Assembly (NCBI RefSeq): GCF_017377505.1
Contig: NZ_JAFREN010000008.1
Coordinates: 239,184-303,183, forward strand
Length of the DNA stretch: 64,000 bases
Reading direction: 5' to 3'
Source of the DNA: Enterococcus sp. DIV0212c
GTDB lineage: Bacteria; Bacillota; Bacilli; Lactobacillales; Enterococcaceae
In this document: positions 33,181 to 43,379 of the stretch, piece by piece
Layout of the letters: every line of letters begins with the position of its first letter
How positions within the stretch are numbered: the stretch's first letter is position 1
Notes under the pieces: model-generated
What the model saw: the letters and a program-made list of their open reading frames with translations, nothing else
The model's database searches: none
Told to the model about the DNA's origin: nothing
Program-made: the position numbers and the translations under genes

Positions 33181-34530
33181 CTAGTTTATCAACCAATCTT
33201 CCCATTGATCTTTTAATTTCTCAACGGCTTTCCCTCTATGACTAATTTCATTTTTTCGTTCATCAGACAGTTCTGCTGCTGTTTTTTGTTCCTCTGGTAC
33301 AAAGAATAACGGATCATAACCAAATCCGTTGTCACCGCGAGGGATTGACCCCACTTCTCCTGACCAATCACCTTCTACAACTAAGCTTTCTTTGTTAGGT
33401 GCGGCAAAAACAAGAGTACAATGGAATCTTGCTGTACGTTTCTCTTTTGGTACGCCTGTTAATTCATGCAACAATTTCGCATTGTTGGCTGCATTATTGG
33501 TAGGTTCACCAGCAAATCGAGCTGAGAATATGCCCGGCATACCATCTAATGCATCCACGATTAATCCAGAATCATCTGCTAGGACTGGCTGTTTTAAAAT
33601 ATCAGCAATCGTCTCGGCTTTTAAGCGAGCATTTTCTTCGAAGGTTTTCCCTGTTTCTTCAACATCTGGAAGTTCTGGATAATCCAGTAATGTTTTTACA
33701 AGATAACCTTTTTCAGCAAATATTTTCTTGAATTCTTTCGCTTTCCCAGGGTTTCTCGTTGCAATCACTATTGTTTTAGCATCAGCTGAGTGATCAGTCG
33801 TAGGCGTTTGGCTCATTAACGCTTCTTTTTGATAGGCTATCAAATCTTCAATGCCGGTCTTGCCATAAAATAAGAGTGAATTTAGCTCATCACCTGTAAA
33901 AGTCGCTTCTTCTCCAGTTCCTTGGAGTTCAACAAAGTTGCCTGATCCAGTCATTACTAAGTTCATATCTACAGCTGCTGCAGAATCTTCCACATAGTCC
34001 AAATCAAGAACACAAGTGCCATCTGTTAAAATTCCAGCGCTGACCGCTGCTAAATATTCCTTGATTGGATTTTCCTGTAAATCACCTTTTTTCAGCATTT
34101 TATCGACTGCGATTTTCATGGCAACAAATGCTCCCGTAATACTTGCTGTTCGTGTGCCGCCATCAGCTTGGACAACATCACAATCAACAACGATGCTTCG
34201 TTCTCCTAATTTTTTCAAATCAATAACCGCTCTTAAAGATCGACCAATCAAGCGTTGGATTTCCATGGTTCTGCCAGTGAGTTTTCCTTTAGCACTTTCA
34301 CGAATATTCCGTGTATTGGTCGCTCTAGGCAACATGCTATATTCTGCGGTTACCCATCCTGTTCCTTCACCTCTTAAAAATGGCGGCACCTTTTCTTCCA
34401 CGGTCGCAGAACAAATTACTTTCGTATCTCCAAATGAAATCACTACGGAACCTTCTGGATACTTGTAAACGTTTGTTTCTATTGTGATTTTTCTTAACTC
34501 TTTTACTTGTCTACCATCATGTCTGATCAT
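33181..34530 (-). CDS. Fusion: ribonuclease PH and RdgB/HAM1 dITP/XTP pyrophosphatase
   Basis: A 449-residue two-enzyme fusion. Residues about 1-245 are RNase PH, a phosphorolytic 3' exonuclease in tRNA maturation ([58 protein letters not shown]). Residues about 255-449 are a HAM1/RdgB pyrophosphatase that removes ITP, dITP and XTP ([51 protein letters not shown]). Elsewhere these are usually separate adjacent genes; the fused form is known in enterococci and relatives. SD AGGAGG. Confidence 0.94.
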   Translation of the reverse strand: MIRHDGRQVKELRKITIETNVYKYPEGSVVISFGDTKVICSATVEEKVPPFLRGEGTGWVTAEYSMLPRATNTRNIRESAKGKLTGRTMEIQRLIGRSLRAVIDLKKLGERSIVVDCDVVQADGGTRTASITGAFVAMKIAVDKMLKKGDLQENPIKEYLAAVSAGILTDGTCVLDLDYVEDSAAAVDMNLVMTGSGNFVELQGTGEEATFTGDELNSLLFYGKTGIEDLIAYQKEALMSQTPTTDHSADAKTIVIATRNPGKAKEFKKIFAEKGYLVKTLLDYPELPDVEETGKTFEENARLKAETIADILKQPVLADDSGLIVDALDGMPGIFSARFAGEPTNNAANNAKLLHELTGVPKEKRTARFHCTLVFAAPNKESLVVEGDWSGEVGSIPRGDNGFGYDPLFFVPEEQKTAAELSDERKNEISHRGKAVEKLKDQWEDWLIN

Positions 34531-34610
34531 GTTTGTTTCCTCCTAAATTTAAAAGCTAGTCAAGCTTGATCTACTCTTTAGCAAAAATGAAAAAACGTTG
34601 GTTCAAGGAA

Positions 34611-35429
34611 TTAGCTCGTGAAGCTAGCCAGTCTAATTTGTCCTACTGTGATACTTTCCATATCTAACCAATTATTAGCAATAGCTTGAAACATTTTTGC
34701 TGATCCTGTTGTATAAAATTCATTTGGTTCATTTTTGTGTTGCGGGCTATTAGCGATGCCAAAATAATCCAGCAACATACTGACTTCACTCACCGTTTCA
34801 GCACCTGAATCAATCAAGCTAACTTGATTTCCCATAACATTTTGAATCAACGGTCGCAATAATGGATAGTGAGTGCATCCTAATATCAATGTATCTAACT
34901 TCTTCAATTGTAATGGATTTAATGTTTCTGACACTATCTTTTTAGCAACAGATGAGTGGTACTCGTTACTTTCAACGATCGGAACAAATTTTGGACAAGC
35001 TAAACTAGAAACAAATGTATTTGGTGCTTTGCCTTTTAAGGCATCTTCATACGCATTACTTTTGATTGTTCCGGCTGTTCCAATTACACCAATACGATTA
35101 TTTTTTGTTGCCTTCAAAGCCGCTCTAGTACCAGGCAAGATTACACCAACCACGGGTATCTTCAATTGGGCCTTGATTTCTTCTAAAGCAACAGCTGTTG
35201 CTGTGTTACAAGCAATCACTAACATTTTTATGTTTTTCTCTAAAAGAAAATTGGTCATTTCCCAAGTATACTGCACTACTTGTTCAGCAGGTCTAGGACC
35301 ATATGGACACCGTGCAGTATCCCCGAGATAAATCAGTCGTTCATTTGGTAATTGTCTCAATGCTTCCTTTACTACCGTAAGTCCACCGACTCCGGAATCT
35401 ATAAATCCTATTGCTTCGTGATTATTCAA
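34611..35429 (-). CDS. murI: Glutamate racemase
   Basis: Converts L- to D-glutamate for peptidoglycan. About 272 residues from the chosen start. Two catalytic cysteines lie in [12 protein letters not shown] and [11 protein letters not shown]; also seen are [18 protein letters not shown] and [14 protein letters not shown] place the start at a TTG at 35429 (NNHEAIGF follows), which has AAAGG upstream and agrees with the usual N-terminus. The longer frame, which also begins with TTG at 35459, lacks an SD. It is the first gene of the murI, rph-rdgB, phosphoesterase operon. Confidence 0.93.
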   Translation of the reverse strand: MNNHEAIGFIDSGVGGLTVVKEALRQLPNERLIYLGDTARCPYGPRPAEQVVQYTWEMTNFLLEKNIKMLVIACNTATAVALEEIKAQLKIPVVGVILPGTRAALKATKNNRIGVIGTAGTIKSNAYEDALKGKAPNTFVSSLACPKFVPIVESNEYHSSVAKKIVSETLNPLQLKKLDTLILGCTHYPLLRPLIQNVMGNQVSLIDSGAETVSEVSMLLDYFGIANSPQHKNEPNEFYTTGSAKMFQAIANNWLDMESITVGQIRLASFTS

Positions 35430-35459
35430 GTCAATCAAACCTTTACAGTATTTTTTCAA

Positions 35460-35885
35460 TAGTCTTATTTTCTACTTTTTGGGACTTTTTTTCAAGTTTT
35501 ATCATCTTGTCTACTATTATAGCATTTTTTAATCAGCAATTTTCCATTTGATTCAAGCTTTTTATTGTTTTCTTTTATCGCTGTTGAAAAAAAACTAGTA
35601 ATCTTATTTTTCATATGTTATAATTTCTAACATTAACGTATGAATAGATTTATGATGAATAGATTAAACAAAAAAGATAACTGTTTTTATAAAGAGAAAA
35701 TATTTCCTTTCTTATTTCCAGCTACCAAACCTTATATATAAGGATAAACAACCACCTAAACACTCTTATCATATTCTCAGTTTTAATATGATGTTTGTTT
35801 TTTCTGCGTAAACATCTATCTATTTTTTTACTTTCCAATCAACATTCATTTAAAAATGATGTGATAATTTTATACATAAAGGAGA
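35460..35885. promoter_or_regulatory. Intergenic region between murI and the glutamine-type importer
   Basis: A 426-base AT-rich divergent promoter region. On the plus strand an extended -10 box TGTTATAAT lies at 35616-35624, more than 250 bases before the importer start, implying a long leader. Within the leader a direct repeat ATGAATAGATT occurs twice near 35639-35665. A 28-codon ORF at 35655 lacks an SD and is not annotated. I find no known riboswitch pattern. Confidence 0.45.
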
Positions 35886-35891
35886 ATGACT

Positions 35892-36620
35892 ATGATTTCT
35901 TTAGAACATGTCAATAAATTTTTCGGAGACCATCATGTACTTAAAGATGTTTCTTTAGAAGTTAATGAAGGCGAAAAAATTGTGATTATCGGACCTTCTG
36001 GTTCTGGAAAGAGCACATTGATTCGTTGTATCAATCGTTTAGAAAAAGTCAGTGACGGGCACATATTTGTTGACGGAATTGATATCACCGAACCTAAAGC
36101 ACCAGTTCAAAAGGTTCGTCAAAAAGTGGCGATGGTTTTTCAAAGTTTTAATTTATATTCCCACAAAACAATTATTCAAAATCTTACATTAGCACCTATC
36201 AAAGTCAAAGGTGTCAGTAAAGAAGAAGCAACAAAAACTGGTATGGAATATTTAGAAAGAGTCGGTCTAGCTGACAAAGCCAATGCCTACCCTGCCCAAC
36301 TTTCCGGCGGACAACAACAACGAGTTGCCATTGCACGAGCGTTGAATATGCATCCAGAGATTATTCTATTTGATGAACCAACTTCAGCTCTTGATCCTGA
36401 GATGATCCAAGAAGTTTTGGATGTTATGGTTGATTTATCTAAGCAAAATATCACGATGATTTGTGTCACTCATGAAATGGGTTTTGCACGCCAAGTCGCT
36501 GATAAAGTTATTTTTATGGATGACGGTCAAATTATCGAAACCGGTACGCCAGAACATTTCTTTACGAATACTCAAAATGAGCGGGCTAAAGAATTTCTAA
36601 GTAAAATTATTCATAATTAA
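35892..36620 (+). CDS. glnQ: Polar amino acid ABC transporter ATPase (GlnQ-like)
   Basis: A 242-residue ATPase of the polar amino acid uptake family. Walker [11 protein letters not shown]-loop [13 protein letters not shown], signature [16 protein letters not shown], Walker [15 protein letters not shown] and CVTHEMGF are present. With the binding lipoprotein and two permeases downstream it imports glutamine, glutamate or a similar amino acid. I place the start at 35892, seven bases after GGAG; the ATG at 35886 abuts the SD. Confidence 0.92.
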   Translation: MISLEHVNKFFGDHHVLKDVSLEVNEGEKIVIIGPSGSGKSTLIRCINRLEKVSDGHIFVDGIDITEPKAPVQKVRQKVAMVFQSFNLYSHKTIIQNLTLAPIKVKGVSKEEATKTGMEYLERVGLADKANAYPAQLSGGQQQRVAIARALNMHPEIILFDEPTSALDPEMIQEVLDVMVDLSKQNITMICVTHEMGFARQVADKVIFMDDGQIIETGTPEHFFTNTQNERAKEFLSKIIHN

Positions 36621-36667
36621 ATTCATTTTCATCACAATTCACATTAAACCTATAAGGAGGAACTATT

Positions 36668-37489
36668 ATGAAAAAGACAAAAAAATTATTAGGTGCTCTA
36701 TCTCTTACACTGTTACTTGGATTAATTGTCGGCTGCGGCAGTGGCAATGAAAATGAATCTAAAGATTCCAGTAATAAAGGAGCTACAGGCATTCAAAAAA
36801 TCAAGGATGCTGGAGTGGTTAAAGTTGGTGTCAAAGAAGACGTACCAAACTTTGGATATATGAATCCAGATACAAACAAAAATGAAGGCATGGAACCAGA
36901 CATTGCTCGTTTGATTGCTAAAGATTTAACCGGCAGTGAAGATAATGTAGAGTTTGTAGGGGTAACAGCTAAAACTCGCGGACCGTTATTAGACAATGGT
37001 GAGTTGGATATGGTAATTGCTACCTTTACGATCACTGATGAACGGAAAGAAACGTATAACTTTACCACTCCTTATTATAAGGATGAGGTTGGTTTCTTAG
37101 TTAGAAAAGCAGATAAATTTACTGATACTGCCAGCTTAGATGGAAAAACGATCGGTGTTATACAATCAGCTACAACAAAAGAAGCTATCGAAAAACAAGC
37201 AAAAGAGTTAGGTGTTTCATTCAAGTATCAAGAACTTGGTTCTTACCCTGAGCTAAAAACAGCCCTAACTTCAAAACGAATCGATGCTTTTTCTGTTGAT
37301 AAATCCATTTTAACGGGTTATGTTGATGCCAATACTGAAATCCTAAAAGACGGTTTTTCACCACAAGAATACGGTATCGCTACGAAAAAGGCGAATACTG
37401 AATTAGATGATTACTTAAATAAATCCATCGAAAAATGGGAAAAAGACGGTACTTTAGAAAAAATTTACAAAACATGGAATCTAGATTAA
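36668..37489 (+). CDS. Amino acid ABC transporter substrate-binding lipoprotein
   Basis: A 273-residue solute-binding protein of family 3. The signal peptide MKKTKKLLGALSLTLLLGLIVGC ends in a lipobox, so it is anchored outside the membrane. The mature protein shows GIQKIKDAGVVKVGVKEDVPNFGYMNPDT, EPDIARLIAKDL, and the typical signature LDNGELDMVIATFTITDERKE. Ligand is likely glutamine or glutamate by family, but Arg/Asp contacts alone do not settle it. SD AGGAGG; second gene of the importer operon. Confidence 0.9.
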   Translation: MKKTKKLLGALSLTLLLGLIVGCGSGNENESKDSSNKGATGIQKIKDAGVVKVGVKEDVPNFGYMNPDTNKNEGMEPDIARLIAKDLTGSEDNVEFVGVTAKTRGPLLDNGELDMVIATFTITDERKETYNFTTPYYKDEVGFLVRKADKFTDTASLDGKTIGVIQSATTKEAIEKQAKELGVSFKYQELGSYPELKTALTSKRIDAFSVDKSILTGYVDANTEILKDGFSPQEYGIATKKANTELDDYLNKSIEKWEKDGTLEKIYKTWNLD

Positions 37490-37536
37490 AAACTCTCGGT
37501 TCTATAAGGTTTTGTTAGGATTGGGGAGAAAATTGG

Positions 37537-38235
37537 ATGTTCATTATAGCAAACGCAAGCCCTTTTGCGCTTTATCGATGGGAAGCCTTATTGAAAGACT
37601 GGAAACTTTTCGCTGATGCTTTCCTTTATACCATATTATTAGCCATCGGATCACTGATTGTTGCAATGTTGTTAGGTATTTTATTTGGCAGTCTATCTGC
37701 AATGAAGAATAAGTTGATGAATATCATCAGCCGAATTTATGTTGAATTCTTCCAGAATACCCCTTTATTGATTCAATTCATTGTAGTCTATTACGGTTTT
37801 CCTTTAATTAGTCCATCGTTGACTTTTTCTACAACTACGATTGCTATTCTTTGTGTCGGCTTTTACCACGGAGCTTATATATCAGAGGTTGTTCGTTCTG
37901 GAATCGGGGCAGTTCCTAAAGGGCAATTTGAAGCAGCATTCTCACAAGGTTTTTCTTATGGTAAAACGATGCGCTATGTTGTTTTACCTCAAGCTTGGCG
38001 CATTATGTTACCACCTTTAACAAACCAAATCGTTAACTTGATCAAAAACACCTCTACCGTTGCAATTATTTCTGGTGCGGATGTCATGTTTACGGCAAAT
38101 AGTTGGTCTTCGATTAATTTGAATTATATTCCCGCTTTTGCTGTAGCAGGATTTCTTTACTTCATCTTATGTTTCCCTCTAGCCAAATTAGCTCGACGAC
38201 TAGAAGAAAATAATAAGAAAGCATACACCAGATAG
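37537..38235 (+). CDS. Amino acid ABC transporter permease (HisM/GlnP family)
   Basis: A 232-residue permease with about five membrane helices. The EAA-like coupling loop is GAVPKGQFEAAFSQGFSYGKTMRYVVLPQAWRIMLPP. NTPLLIQFIVVYYG is the usual start of helix 3. It pairs with the following permease as a heterodimer across the membrane. SD GGGGAG lies about ten bases before the ATG. Confidence 0.92.
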   Translation: MFIIANASPFALYRWEALLKDWKLFADAFLYTILLAIGSLIVAMLLGILFGSLSAMKNKLMNIISRIYVEFFQNTPLLIQFIVVYYGFPLISPSLTFSTTTIAILCVGFYHGAYISEVVRSGIGAVPKGQFEAAFSQGFSYGKTMRYVVLPQAWRIMLPPLTNQIVNLIKNTSTVAIISGADVMFTANSWSSINLNYIPAFAVAGFLYFILCFPLAKLARRLEENNKKAYTR

Positions 38236-38247
38236 GAGGTTGTGACT

Positions 38248-38904
38248 ATGTCATTTTCAGAGCAAATGAGTCAACTTCTTACCGCTAATAATTTACGATT
38301 TTTATTTGATGGTTTGAAGCTCACTCTTTATATTTCGTTCGTTGCGATTGTTTTAAGTACAATTTTTGGGACAATTCTGGCTGTTTTACGAAACCAAAAA
38401 AGTGGTCCTCTAAAATTTTTAGCTAGTTTATATATTGAAATTGTTCGGAATATTCCTAACTTATTGTGGATTTATGTGATATTTTTGATTTTCAAAATAA
38501 AATCTACGCCTGCCGGTATTGTTAGTTTCACAGTCTTTACCACTGCGGCTTTAGCCGAAATTATTCGTGGCGGATTAAACGGTGTAGATAAAGGTCAAAA
38601 AGAAGCCGCTCGTTCACAGGGATTTAGTAATTTTCAAATTATTATTTACATTGTTTTGCCTCAAGCGATCCGAAATGTATTGCCGGCAATCGTTTCACAA
38701 TTTGTAACAGTCATCAAAGATACTAGTTTCTTATATTCTGTTATAGCTTTACAAGAATTATTTGGAAAGTCATATATCTTGATGGGACGTTATGCGCAGA
38801 CAGAACAAGTTTTTGCGATTTACGGATTGGTCGCCTTGATGTACTTTGTTATTAATTTTTCCATTTCTCAGTTTTCTCGATGGTTATCTAGAAACTGGGC
38901 ATAA
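38248..38904 (+). CDS. Amino acid ABC transporter permease (second subunit)
   Basis: A 218-residue partner permease with the EAA loop GVDKGQKEAARSQGFSNFQIIIYIVLPQAIRNVLPAIVSQF and EIVRNIPNLLWIYVIFLIF. I choose ATG 38248 behind AGGAGG; GTG 38242 lies within the SD spacing. It closes the four-gene importer operon and is followed by a strong terminator shared with pheT. Confidence 0.92.
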   Translation: MSFSEQMSQLLTANNLRFLFDGLKLTLYISFVAIVLSTIFGTILAVLRNQKSGPLKFLASLYIEIVRNIPNLLWIYVIFLIFKIKSTPAGIVSFTVFTTAALAEIIRGGLNGVDKGQKEAARSQGFSNFQIIIYIVLPQAIRNVLPAIVSQFVTVIKDTSFLYSVIALQELFGKSYILMGRYAQTEQVFAIYGLVALMYFVINFSISQFSRWLSRNWA

Positions 38905-38908
38905 ATTA

Positions 38909-38950
38909 AAAAAAGGCCAGCTTTCTGAATTGAAAGCTGACCTTTTTTAT
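38909..38950. terminator. Bidirectional terminator between the importer and pheT
   Basis: AAAAGGCCAGCTTTC, loop TGAATT, GAAAGCTGACCTTTT, with one C/A mismatch and A and T runs on both flanks. Confidence 0.9.
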
Positions 38951-41373
38951 TATCTAATCGTTACATCAAATTGTTCAACTAAAGCTTTTTCTACCTTTGC
39001 TAATGATTGATTGATTTCTTCATCAACCAATGTTGCTTCAGCATTCACAAAAGTTAGGCTGTATGCCATTGATTTTTTACCTTCAGCGATATTATCGCCT
39101 TGATATACATCAAATAAATGAATTGATTGCAAGAATTTACCCGCATGTTTAGAAATAACTTCAACTAGCTCTTGATTTGTTACTGTTTCATCCACTAGTA
39201 ATGCAATATCTCTTGAAATTGCAGGGAATTTCGAAACTTGTTGATAAACTAAAGCATCATTTTCTTCTTCAATGATGGCTTGAATATTCAATTCAGCTGC
39301 ATATGTTTCAGGAATATCATATTCTTTGGCAATCGTTGGATGAACTTGACCGACAAAGCCGATCACTGTATCATTCATTTTTACTAAAGCAGTTCTTCCT
39401 GGGTGTAATTCTTTGTTTTCTTTTGTTGCTTCATAAGAAATTTTATCAGCAATACCTACAGAGTCAAATAAAACATCAAGCATTCCTTTGATTGTATAAA
39501 AATCAACTGGTGCTTCTTTTGTCTGCCAATCTTTTACCACTCTATTTCCTGATAAGACAATTCCTAAATGATTTTCTTCATATGGCAATTCTTTTTCAGG
39601 ATCATTATCTTGGTAAAACACTCGTCCGATTTCATAAAGAGCAACATTGTTATTTTTACGAGCAACATTATATGCCACATCATCAAGTAATCCTGAAATC
39701 AAGTTCATTCTTAAAACAGAACGTTCTTCACTCATCGGCCATTGTAGACTTGTCGTTAAGCTTTCTCTCATCATAAATTGACGAGATTTTTCTTCTGTTG
39801 TCAAAGCGTAGCTGATTGCTTCACTTGCACCACAGCCTTCTAATAAACTTTTGATTTTACGAACTAATAATTGTCCGCTCGTTAAGCTACCTGCCACGGT
39901 TTCACCTTTTGGTAAGGTTGATGGTAGGTTATCATAACCGTAGATACGTGCAACTTCTTCAATCAAGTCTGCTTCGATCGTAATGTCCCAACGTCTAGGT
40001 GGAATCGTTACAGAGTATTTTTCTTGCTCAAGTTCGTAAGCAAATCCTAACGTATCGAAAATTTCACTAACTATCGCTTGATCCATCTCAGTACCCAGAT
40101 ATTCATTGATTCGTGAAATCGTTACACTCACAATAACATCTTCAAGTGTTAATTCCGAGCCAACTGCTTTTCCTGAAACAACAGTTCCGCCAGCTAATTT
40201 AGCAATCATGGCTGCAGCTACATCCCCTGCTTCACCAATTGTTGCAGGGTTAATTCCTTTTTCAAATCGGCTTGATCCTTCACTGCGTAAATTGAATTTT
40301 TTTGACGTTCTACGGACAGTCACACTATCAAATAGAGCAGATTCTAAAGCTACAGTTGTCGTTTCATCCGTAATTTCAGAATCTTCTCCACCCATAATTC
40401 CGGCTAAAGCAACGGGTATTTCTCCATTTGTAATCACAAGATCTTCTTCAGACAGTTTTCTTGTTTCACTATCCAAGGTAATCAATTCTTCTCCTTGTTT
40501 ACCACGGCGAACTGAAAGTTTTTTGCTGTTTAATTTTTTATAATCAAACGCATGCAATGGTTGTCCAAAAAGTAAAAGAATATAATTCGTCACATCTACC
40601 ACGTTATTGATTGGACGAATCCCTTCATTCATTAAACGTGTTTGCAACCACAACGGACTTTCAGCAATTTTTACGTCTTTTATGATTCTGATTTGATAAG
40701 CGGATGCATCTTTTTTATCTTCCACGTCAACAGAAATGTACTCAGCAGCCGTTTCGCTAGCATCTTCTTCTAAAACTACATCATTGAATTTAGGCGTTTG
40801 GCGGTAAATAGCCCCTACTTCATAAGCAACCCCACGCATACTTAGCGCATCAGCACGGTTTGGAGTGATCGATAATTCGATAATATGATCATCCATATCT
40901 AAATAAGAAAAGACATCATCGCCATTAACTGCCTCCTGCGGCATATAATAAATACCCTCAGAGTAAGCTTTAGGAATCACATTATCAGAATAACCTAATT
41001 CTTGTAGAGAACAGATCATACCATTTGAGACTTCACCGCGCATTTTACCTTTTTTGATTTTTTGATTGCCAGTAATACGAGAACCAGGTAAAGCTACAAT
41101 CACTTTGATACCTACTTTGACATTCGGTGCGCCACAAACGATTTGCGACAGCTCTTCTTCACCGATATCCACTTGGCAAATCGATAAATGATCTGAATTT
41201 GGATGAGGAACACATTCTTTGACCTCACCAACTACTATTTTTTTCAAGCCTTCTTCTGGTACTTCAACACCCTCGACTTCGATCCCAGTCAAAGACATTT
41301 GATCAGATAATTCTTTTGCAGAAATTTTTGAAAGATCTAAATACTCACTTAACCATTTATAAGAAACTAACAT
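38950..41373 (-). CDS. pheT: Phenylalanine-tRNA ligase beta subunit
   Basis: An 807-residue beta subunit, the usual bacterial length. Domains in order: N-terminal segment, tRNA-binding OB fold (about 40-150, [25 protein letters not shown]), B3/B4 editing domain, B5 (about 405-475, [17 protein letters not shown]), the catalytic-like core and a C-terminal anticodon-binding FDX domain (about 710-807, [17 protein letters not shown]). It attaches phenylalanine to tRNA-Phe with PheS. It starts six bases after the pheS stop with SD AAGGAG and is under T-box control. Confidence 0.97.
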   Translation of the reverse strand: MLVSYKWLSEYLDLSKISAKELSDQMSLTGIEVEGVEVPEEGLKKIVVGEVKECVPHPNSDHLSICQVDIGEEELSQIVCGAPNVKVGIKVIVALPGSRITGNQKIKKGKMRGEVSNGMICSLQELGYSDNVIPKAYSEGIYYMPQEAVNGDDVFSYLDMDDHIIELSITPNRADALSMRGVAYEVGAIYRQTPKFNDVVLEEDASETAAEYISVDVEDKKDASAYQIRIIKDVKIAESPLWLQTRLMNEGIRPINNVVDVTNYILLLFGQPLHAFDYKKLNSKKLSVRRGKQGEELITLDSETRKLSEEDLVITNGEIPVALAGIMGGEDSEITDETTTVALESALFDSVTVRRTSKKFNLRSEGSSRFEKGINPATIGEAGDVAAAMIAKLAGGTVVSGKAVGSELTLEDVIVSVTISRINEYLGTEMDQAIVSEIFDTLGFAYELEQEKYSVTIPPRRWDITIEADLIEEVARIYGYDNLPSTLPKGETVAGSLTSGQLLVRKIKSLLEGCGASEAISYALTTEEKSRQFMMRESLTTSLQWPMSEERSVLRMNLISGLLDDVAYNVARKNNNVALYEIGRVFYQDNDPEKELPYEENHLGIVLSGNRVVKDWQTKEAPVDFYTIKGMLDVLFDSVGIADKISYEATKENKELHPGRTALVKMNDTVIGFVGQVHPTIAKEYDIPETYAAELNIQAIIEEENDALVYQQVSKFPAISRDIALLVDETVTNQELVEVISKHAGKFLQSIHLFDVYQGDNIAEGKKSMAYSLTFVNAEATLVDEEINQSLAKVEKALVEQFDVTIR

Positions 41374-41379
41374 CGTCGA

Positions 41380-42426
41380 TTACTCCTTTACCTTGAACTG
41401 ATTTAAGAAACGTAAATCGTTTTGATAGAAATTACGAATATCGTTGACACCGTAACGTAACATAGCCACACGATCTGGTCCCAAGCCAAAAGCAAAACCA
41501 GTGTATTCGTTTGGATCGATTCCTGACATAGATAAGACATCAGGATGAACCATACCGGCACCTAAAATCTCGATCCAGCCCGTTTGTTTACATACATTAC
41601 AACCTGCTCCACCACATTTGAAACAGCTAACATCTACTTCAACTGAAGGTTCAGTAAATGGGAAATAACTTGGTCGTAAACGGATTTTACGATCTTCACC
41701 AAACATTTTTTTCATAACTACTTCTAGTGTTCCTTTAAGATCGCCCATTGTAATATTTTTATCAATAACTAAACCTTCAATTTGATGGAATTGATGGCTG
41801 TGTGTCGCATCATCAGTATCTCTACGGAAAACTTTTCCCGGAGAAATCATGCGCAATGCGCCTTTTGAAAAATCATGTTTTTCCATTGTTCTAGCTTGTA
41901 CAGGTGAGGTATGTGTACGAATCAAAATATCGTCTGAAATATAAAATGTATCTTGCATATCACGAGCCGGGTGATCTTTCGGTAAATTCATACGCTCAAA
42001 ATTATAATGATCTGATTCTACTTCGTATCCATCAACGATTTGATAACCCATACCAACGAAAATATCTTCGATTTCTTCCATTACTTGAGATAATATATGA
42101 CGCGTCCCATGAGCCATTTGCTTACCTGGCAAAGTCACATCAATTGTCTCTTGTTCTAAGGCAGCATTTAAAGCTGCTGTTTCCAAGACTTCTTTTCGTG
42201 CTTCAACCGCTTCTGTCAATAAATCTCGAATTTCGTTTGCAAAACTTCCAACTACTGGACGTTCCTCTGCGGATAAATCTTTCATTCCTCTCAACACTTC
42301 TGTGATAGGACCTTTTTTACCTAGTGTTTCTACTCTGATTTGGTTCAATGCTTTAAGATCAGCTACATTTTGGATATTCGTCAATGTTTCATCTCTTAAT
42401 GCTTCTAATTGAGCTTTTAATGTCAT
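41380..42426 (-). CDS. pheS: Phenylalanine-tRNA ligase alpha subunit
   Basis: A 348-residue class II synthetase subunit. The N-terminal coiled coil binds tRNA, and the catalytic domain shows motif 2 ([26 protein letters not shown]) and motif 3 ([18 protein letters not shown]), with the Phe pocket [20 protein letters not shown]. Cys pairs in that segment are usual in Gram-positive forms. First gene of pheST, 250 bases downstream of the T-box terminator. Confidence 0.97.
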   Translation of the reverse strand: MTLKAQLEALRDETLTNIQNVADLKALNQIRVETLGKKGPITEVLRGMKDLSAEERPVVGSFANEIRDLLTEAVEARKEVLETAALNAALEQETIDVTLPGKQMAHGTRHILSQVMEEIEDIFVGMGYQIVDGYEVESDHYNFERMNLPKDHPARDMQDTFYISDDILIRTHTSPVQARTMEKHDFSKGALRMISPGKVFRRDTDDATHSHQFHQIEGLVIDKNITMGDLKGTLEVVMKKMFGEDRKIRLRPSYFPFTEPSVEVDVSCFKCGGAGCNVCKQTGWIEILGAGMVHPDVLSMSGIDPNEYTGFAFGLGPDRVAMLRYGVNDIRNFYQNDLRFLNQFKVKE

Positions 42427-42460
42427 TTTTCTATTCCTTTCTTTTGCTTGGTATTAAATA

Positions 42461-42562
42461 AAAACTGAGCAGGCTCATTCAGTTCTGACAGAAAAATAGG
42501 AGAATATGGTTGTGACTCTTTTGGTCACGGGCATATTTTATCTTTTTTCCGAAAGGCTAGCC
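42461..42562 (-). repeat. Diverged direct repeat A between the T-box and pheS
   Basis: About 102 bases sharing its two ends and general layout with 42586-42688: both contain GAAAAATAGGA near one side and end GAAAGnCTAGCC at the other. Read on the minus strand, unit A holds a hairpin TGAGC/GCTCA followed by GTTTTTATTT just before pheS, and an internal GTGAC/GTCAC hairpin. Confidence 0.6.
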
Positions 42563-42585
42563 TGAGAAGCTAGATAATGCATGGT

Positions 42586-42688
42586 AAAAGCTGAACAGAC
42601 CCTTTTAGTCTTGTTTGAAAAATAGGAAAAATTAGCTGTAGCGTTTTTTCCTATTTTCATTTTCATCTTTTTTTCTGAAAGACTAGCC
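42586..42688 (-). repeat. Diverged direct repeat B between the T-box and pheS
   Basis: About 103 bases, the partner of 42461-42562. It holds its own central inverted repeat, AAAATAGGAAAAA against TTTTTTCCTATTTT, and the CTGAAAGACTAGCC end. It follows directly after the T-box terminator in the direction of transcription. Confidence 0.6.
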
Positions 42689-42694
42689 AAAATA

Positions 42695-42918
42695 AAAAAC
42701 GATAGCCCGCCCCTTTATAAAGGAACGAGCTATCGTGTTACCATCCTACTTCATGAAAAAATTCATGCACTCAATTCTTATAACGGCTTTCACCGGTCTA
42801 TTCTCTTTGGAACAAACAAACTCCGGAAGTGAACTTCATTTTTCGATTACGTAACCTGTTTGCAGTCTAAGACAGGTATTCCCTTGAACGTATCTAGCCA
42901 AATTACTCTTTTCCATCA
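42695..42918 (-). ncRNA. T-box riboswitch controlling pheST
   Basis: A tRNA-sensing leader on the minus strand. The T-box itself, AGGATGGTAACACG, is at 42747-42734. It is followed by an intrinsic terminator, CGATAGC with GCTATCG (42735-42729 and 42706-42700), and a T-run. The antiterminator would use the T-box and the 5' side of this stem. A UUC phenylalanine codon lies at 42833-42831 in the specifier region, fitting pheST downstream. The leader starts near the promoter at 42926-42953. Uncharged tRNA-Phe should allow readthrough. Confidence 0.9.
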
Positions 42919-42925
42919 ACATTTT

Positions 42926-42953
42926 TTATTATTCAATTGATTACAGTTTACAA
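42926..42953 (-). promoter_or_regulatory. Promoter of the pheST leader
   Basis: On the minus strand TTGTAA (42953-42948), 16-base spacer, TAATAA (42931-42926). It sits at the 5' end of the T-box leader. Confidence 0.55.
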
Positions 42954-42969
42954 GAAGTTAAGTCTCAGG

Positions 42970-43314
42970 TCAACTGCATTCTTCAGCTGTGACCCATTTT
43001 TCTGCCCAATGCTGAATTTGTTCCATTGCTTGTTGTAAGTCCTTGCCTTTATTTGTGAGGAAATATTCTAGACGACTGCTCTCATCACAGCGAACTGCTT
43101 TTGAGATGATCCCCTCTCCTTCTAACTCTTTCAAGCGTTCTACCAACACTCGATCGCTAAGTTCAGGGATCTTTTGTCTTAACTCACCAAATCGTTGAGG
43201 ACCATTTTCCAACAAGACGTCAATAATCAAACCATTCCATTTTTTCCCTAAAATCGCAAAAGCTTTTTCAAATTTAGGACATAATAAAAATTCGTTTGTT
43301 TTTACTTGCTCCAT
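42970..43314 (-). CDS. HxlR-family transcriptional regulator
   Basis: A 114-residue winged-helix regulator of the HxlR type, from MEQVKTNEF at 43314 with SD GAGGTGAGG. Family blocks: CPKFEKAFAILGKKWNGLIIDVLLENGPQRFGELRQKIPELSDRVLVERLKELEGEGII. Cys11 near the N-terminus is conserved in redox- and aldehyde-sensing members, and the C-terminus holds another Cys. Many HxlR proteins respond to electrophiles or aldehydes, but the target gene is not apparent here. It lies alone between the pheST leader and rexA, with its own palindromic promoter. Confidence 0.88.
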   Translation of the reverse strand: MEQVKTNEFLLCPKFEKAFAILGKKWNGLIIDVLLENGPQRFGELRQKIPELSDRVLVERLKELEGEGIISKAVRCDESSRLEYFLTNKGKDLQQAMEQIQHWAEKWVTAEECS

Positions 43315-43334
43315 TTTCCTCACCTCGTGAATTG

Positions 43335-43364
43335 AGTATAGCACACAACTTACAATTTGTAAGT
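43335..43364 (-). promoter_or_regulatory. HxlR promoter with palindromic operator
   Basis: ACTTACAA-T-TTGTAAGT is a perfect 8 bp inverted repeat around one base (43348-43364). On the minus strand it covers the -35 region of a promoter whose -10 is TATACT (43340-43335). Position and size fit autoregulation by the HxlR protein 20 bases downstream. Confidence 0.7.
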
Positions 43365-43379
43365 ATATCTGCTTTCATT

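Noticed and set aside
33329..34468. Plus-strand ORFs opposite rph-rdgB
   Set aside because: Antisense shadows of a clear two-domain enzyme, without ribosome sites.
35655..35741. 28-codon ORF (MNRLNKKDN...) upstream of the importer
   Set aside because: No SD before its ATG, and the sequence is AT-rich with no sign of coding constraint.
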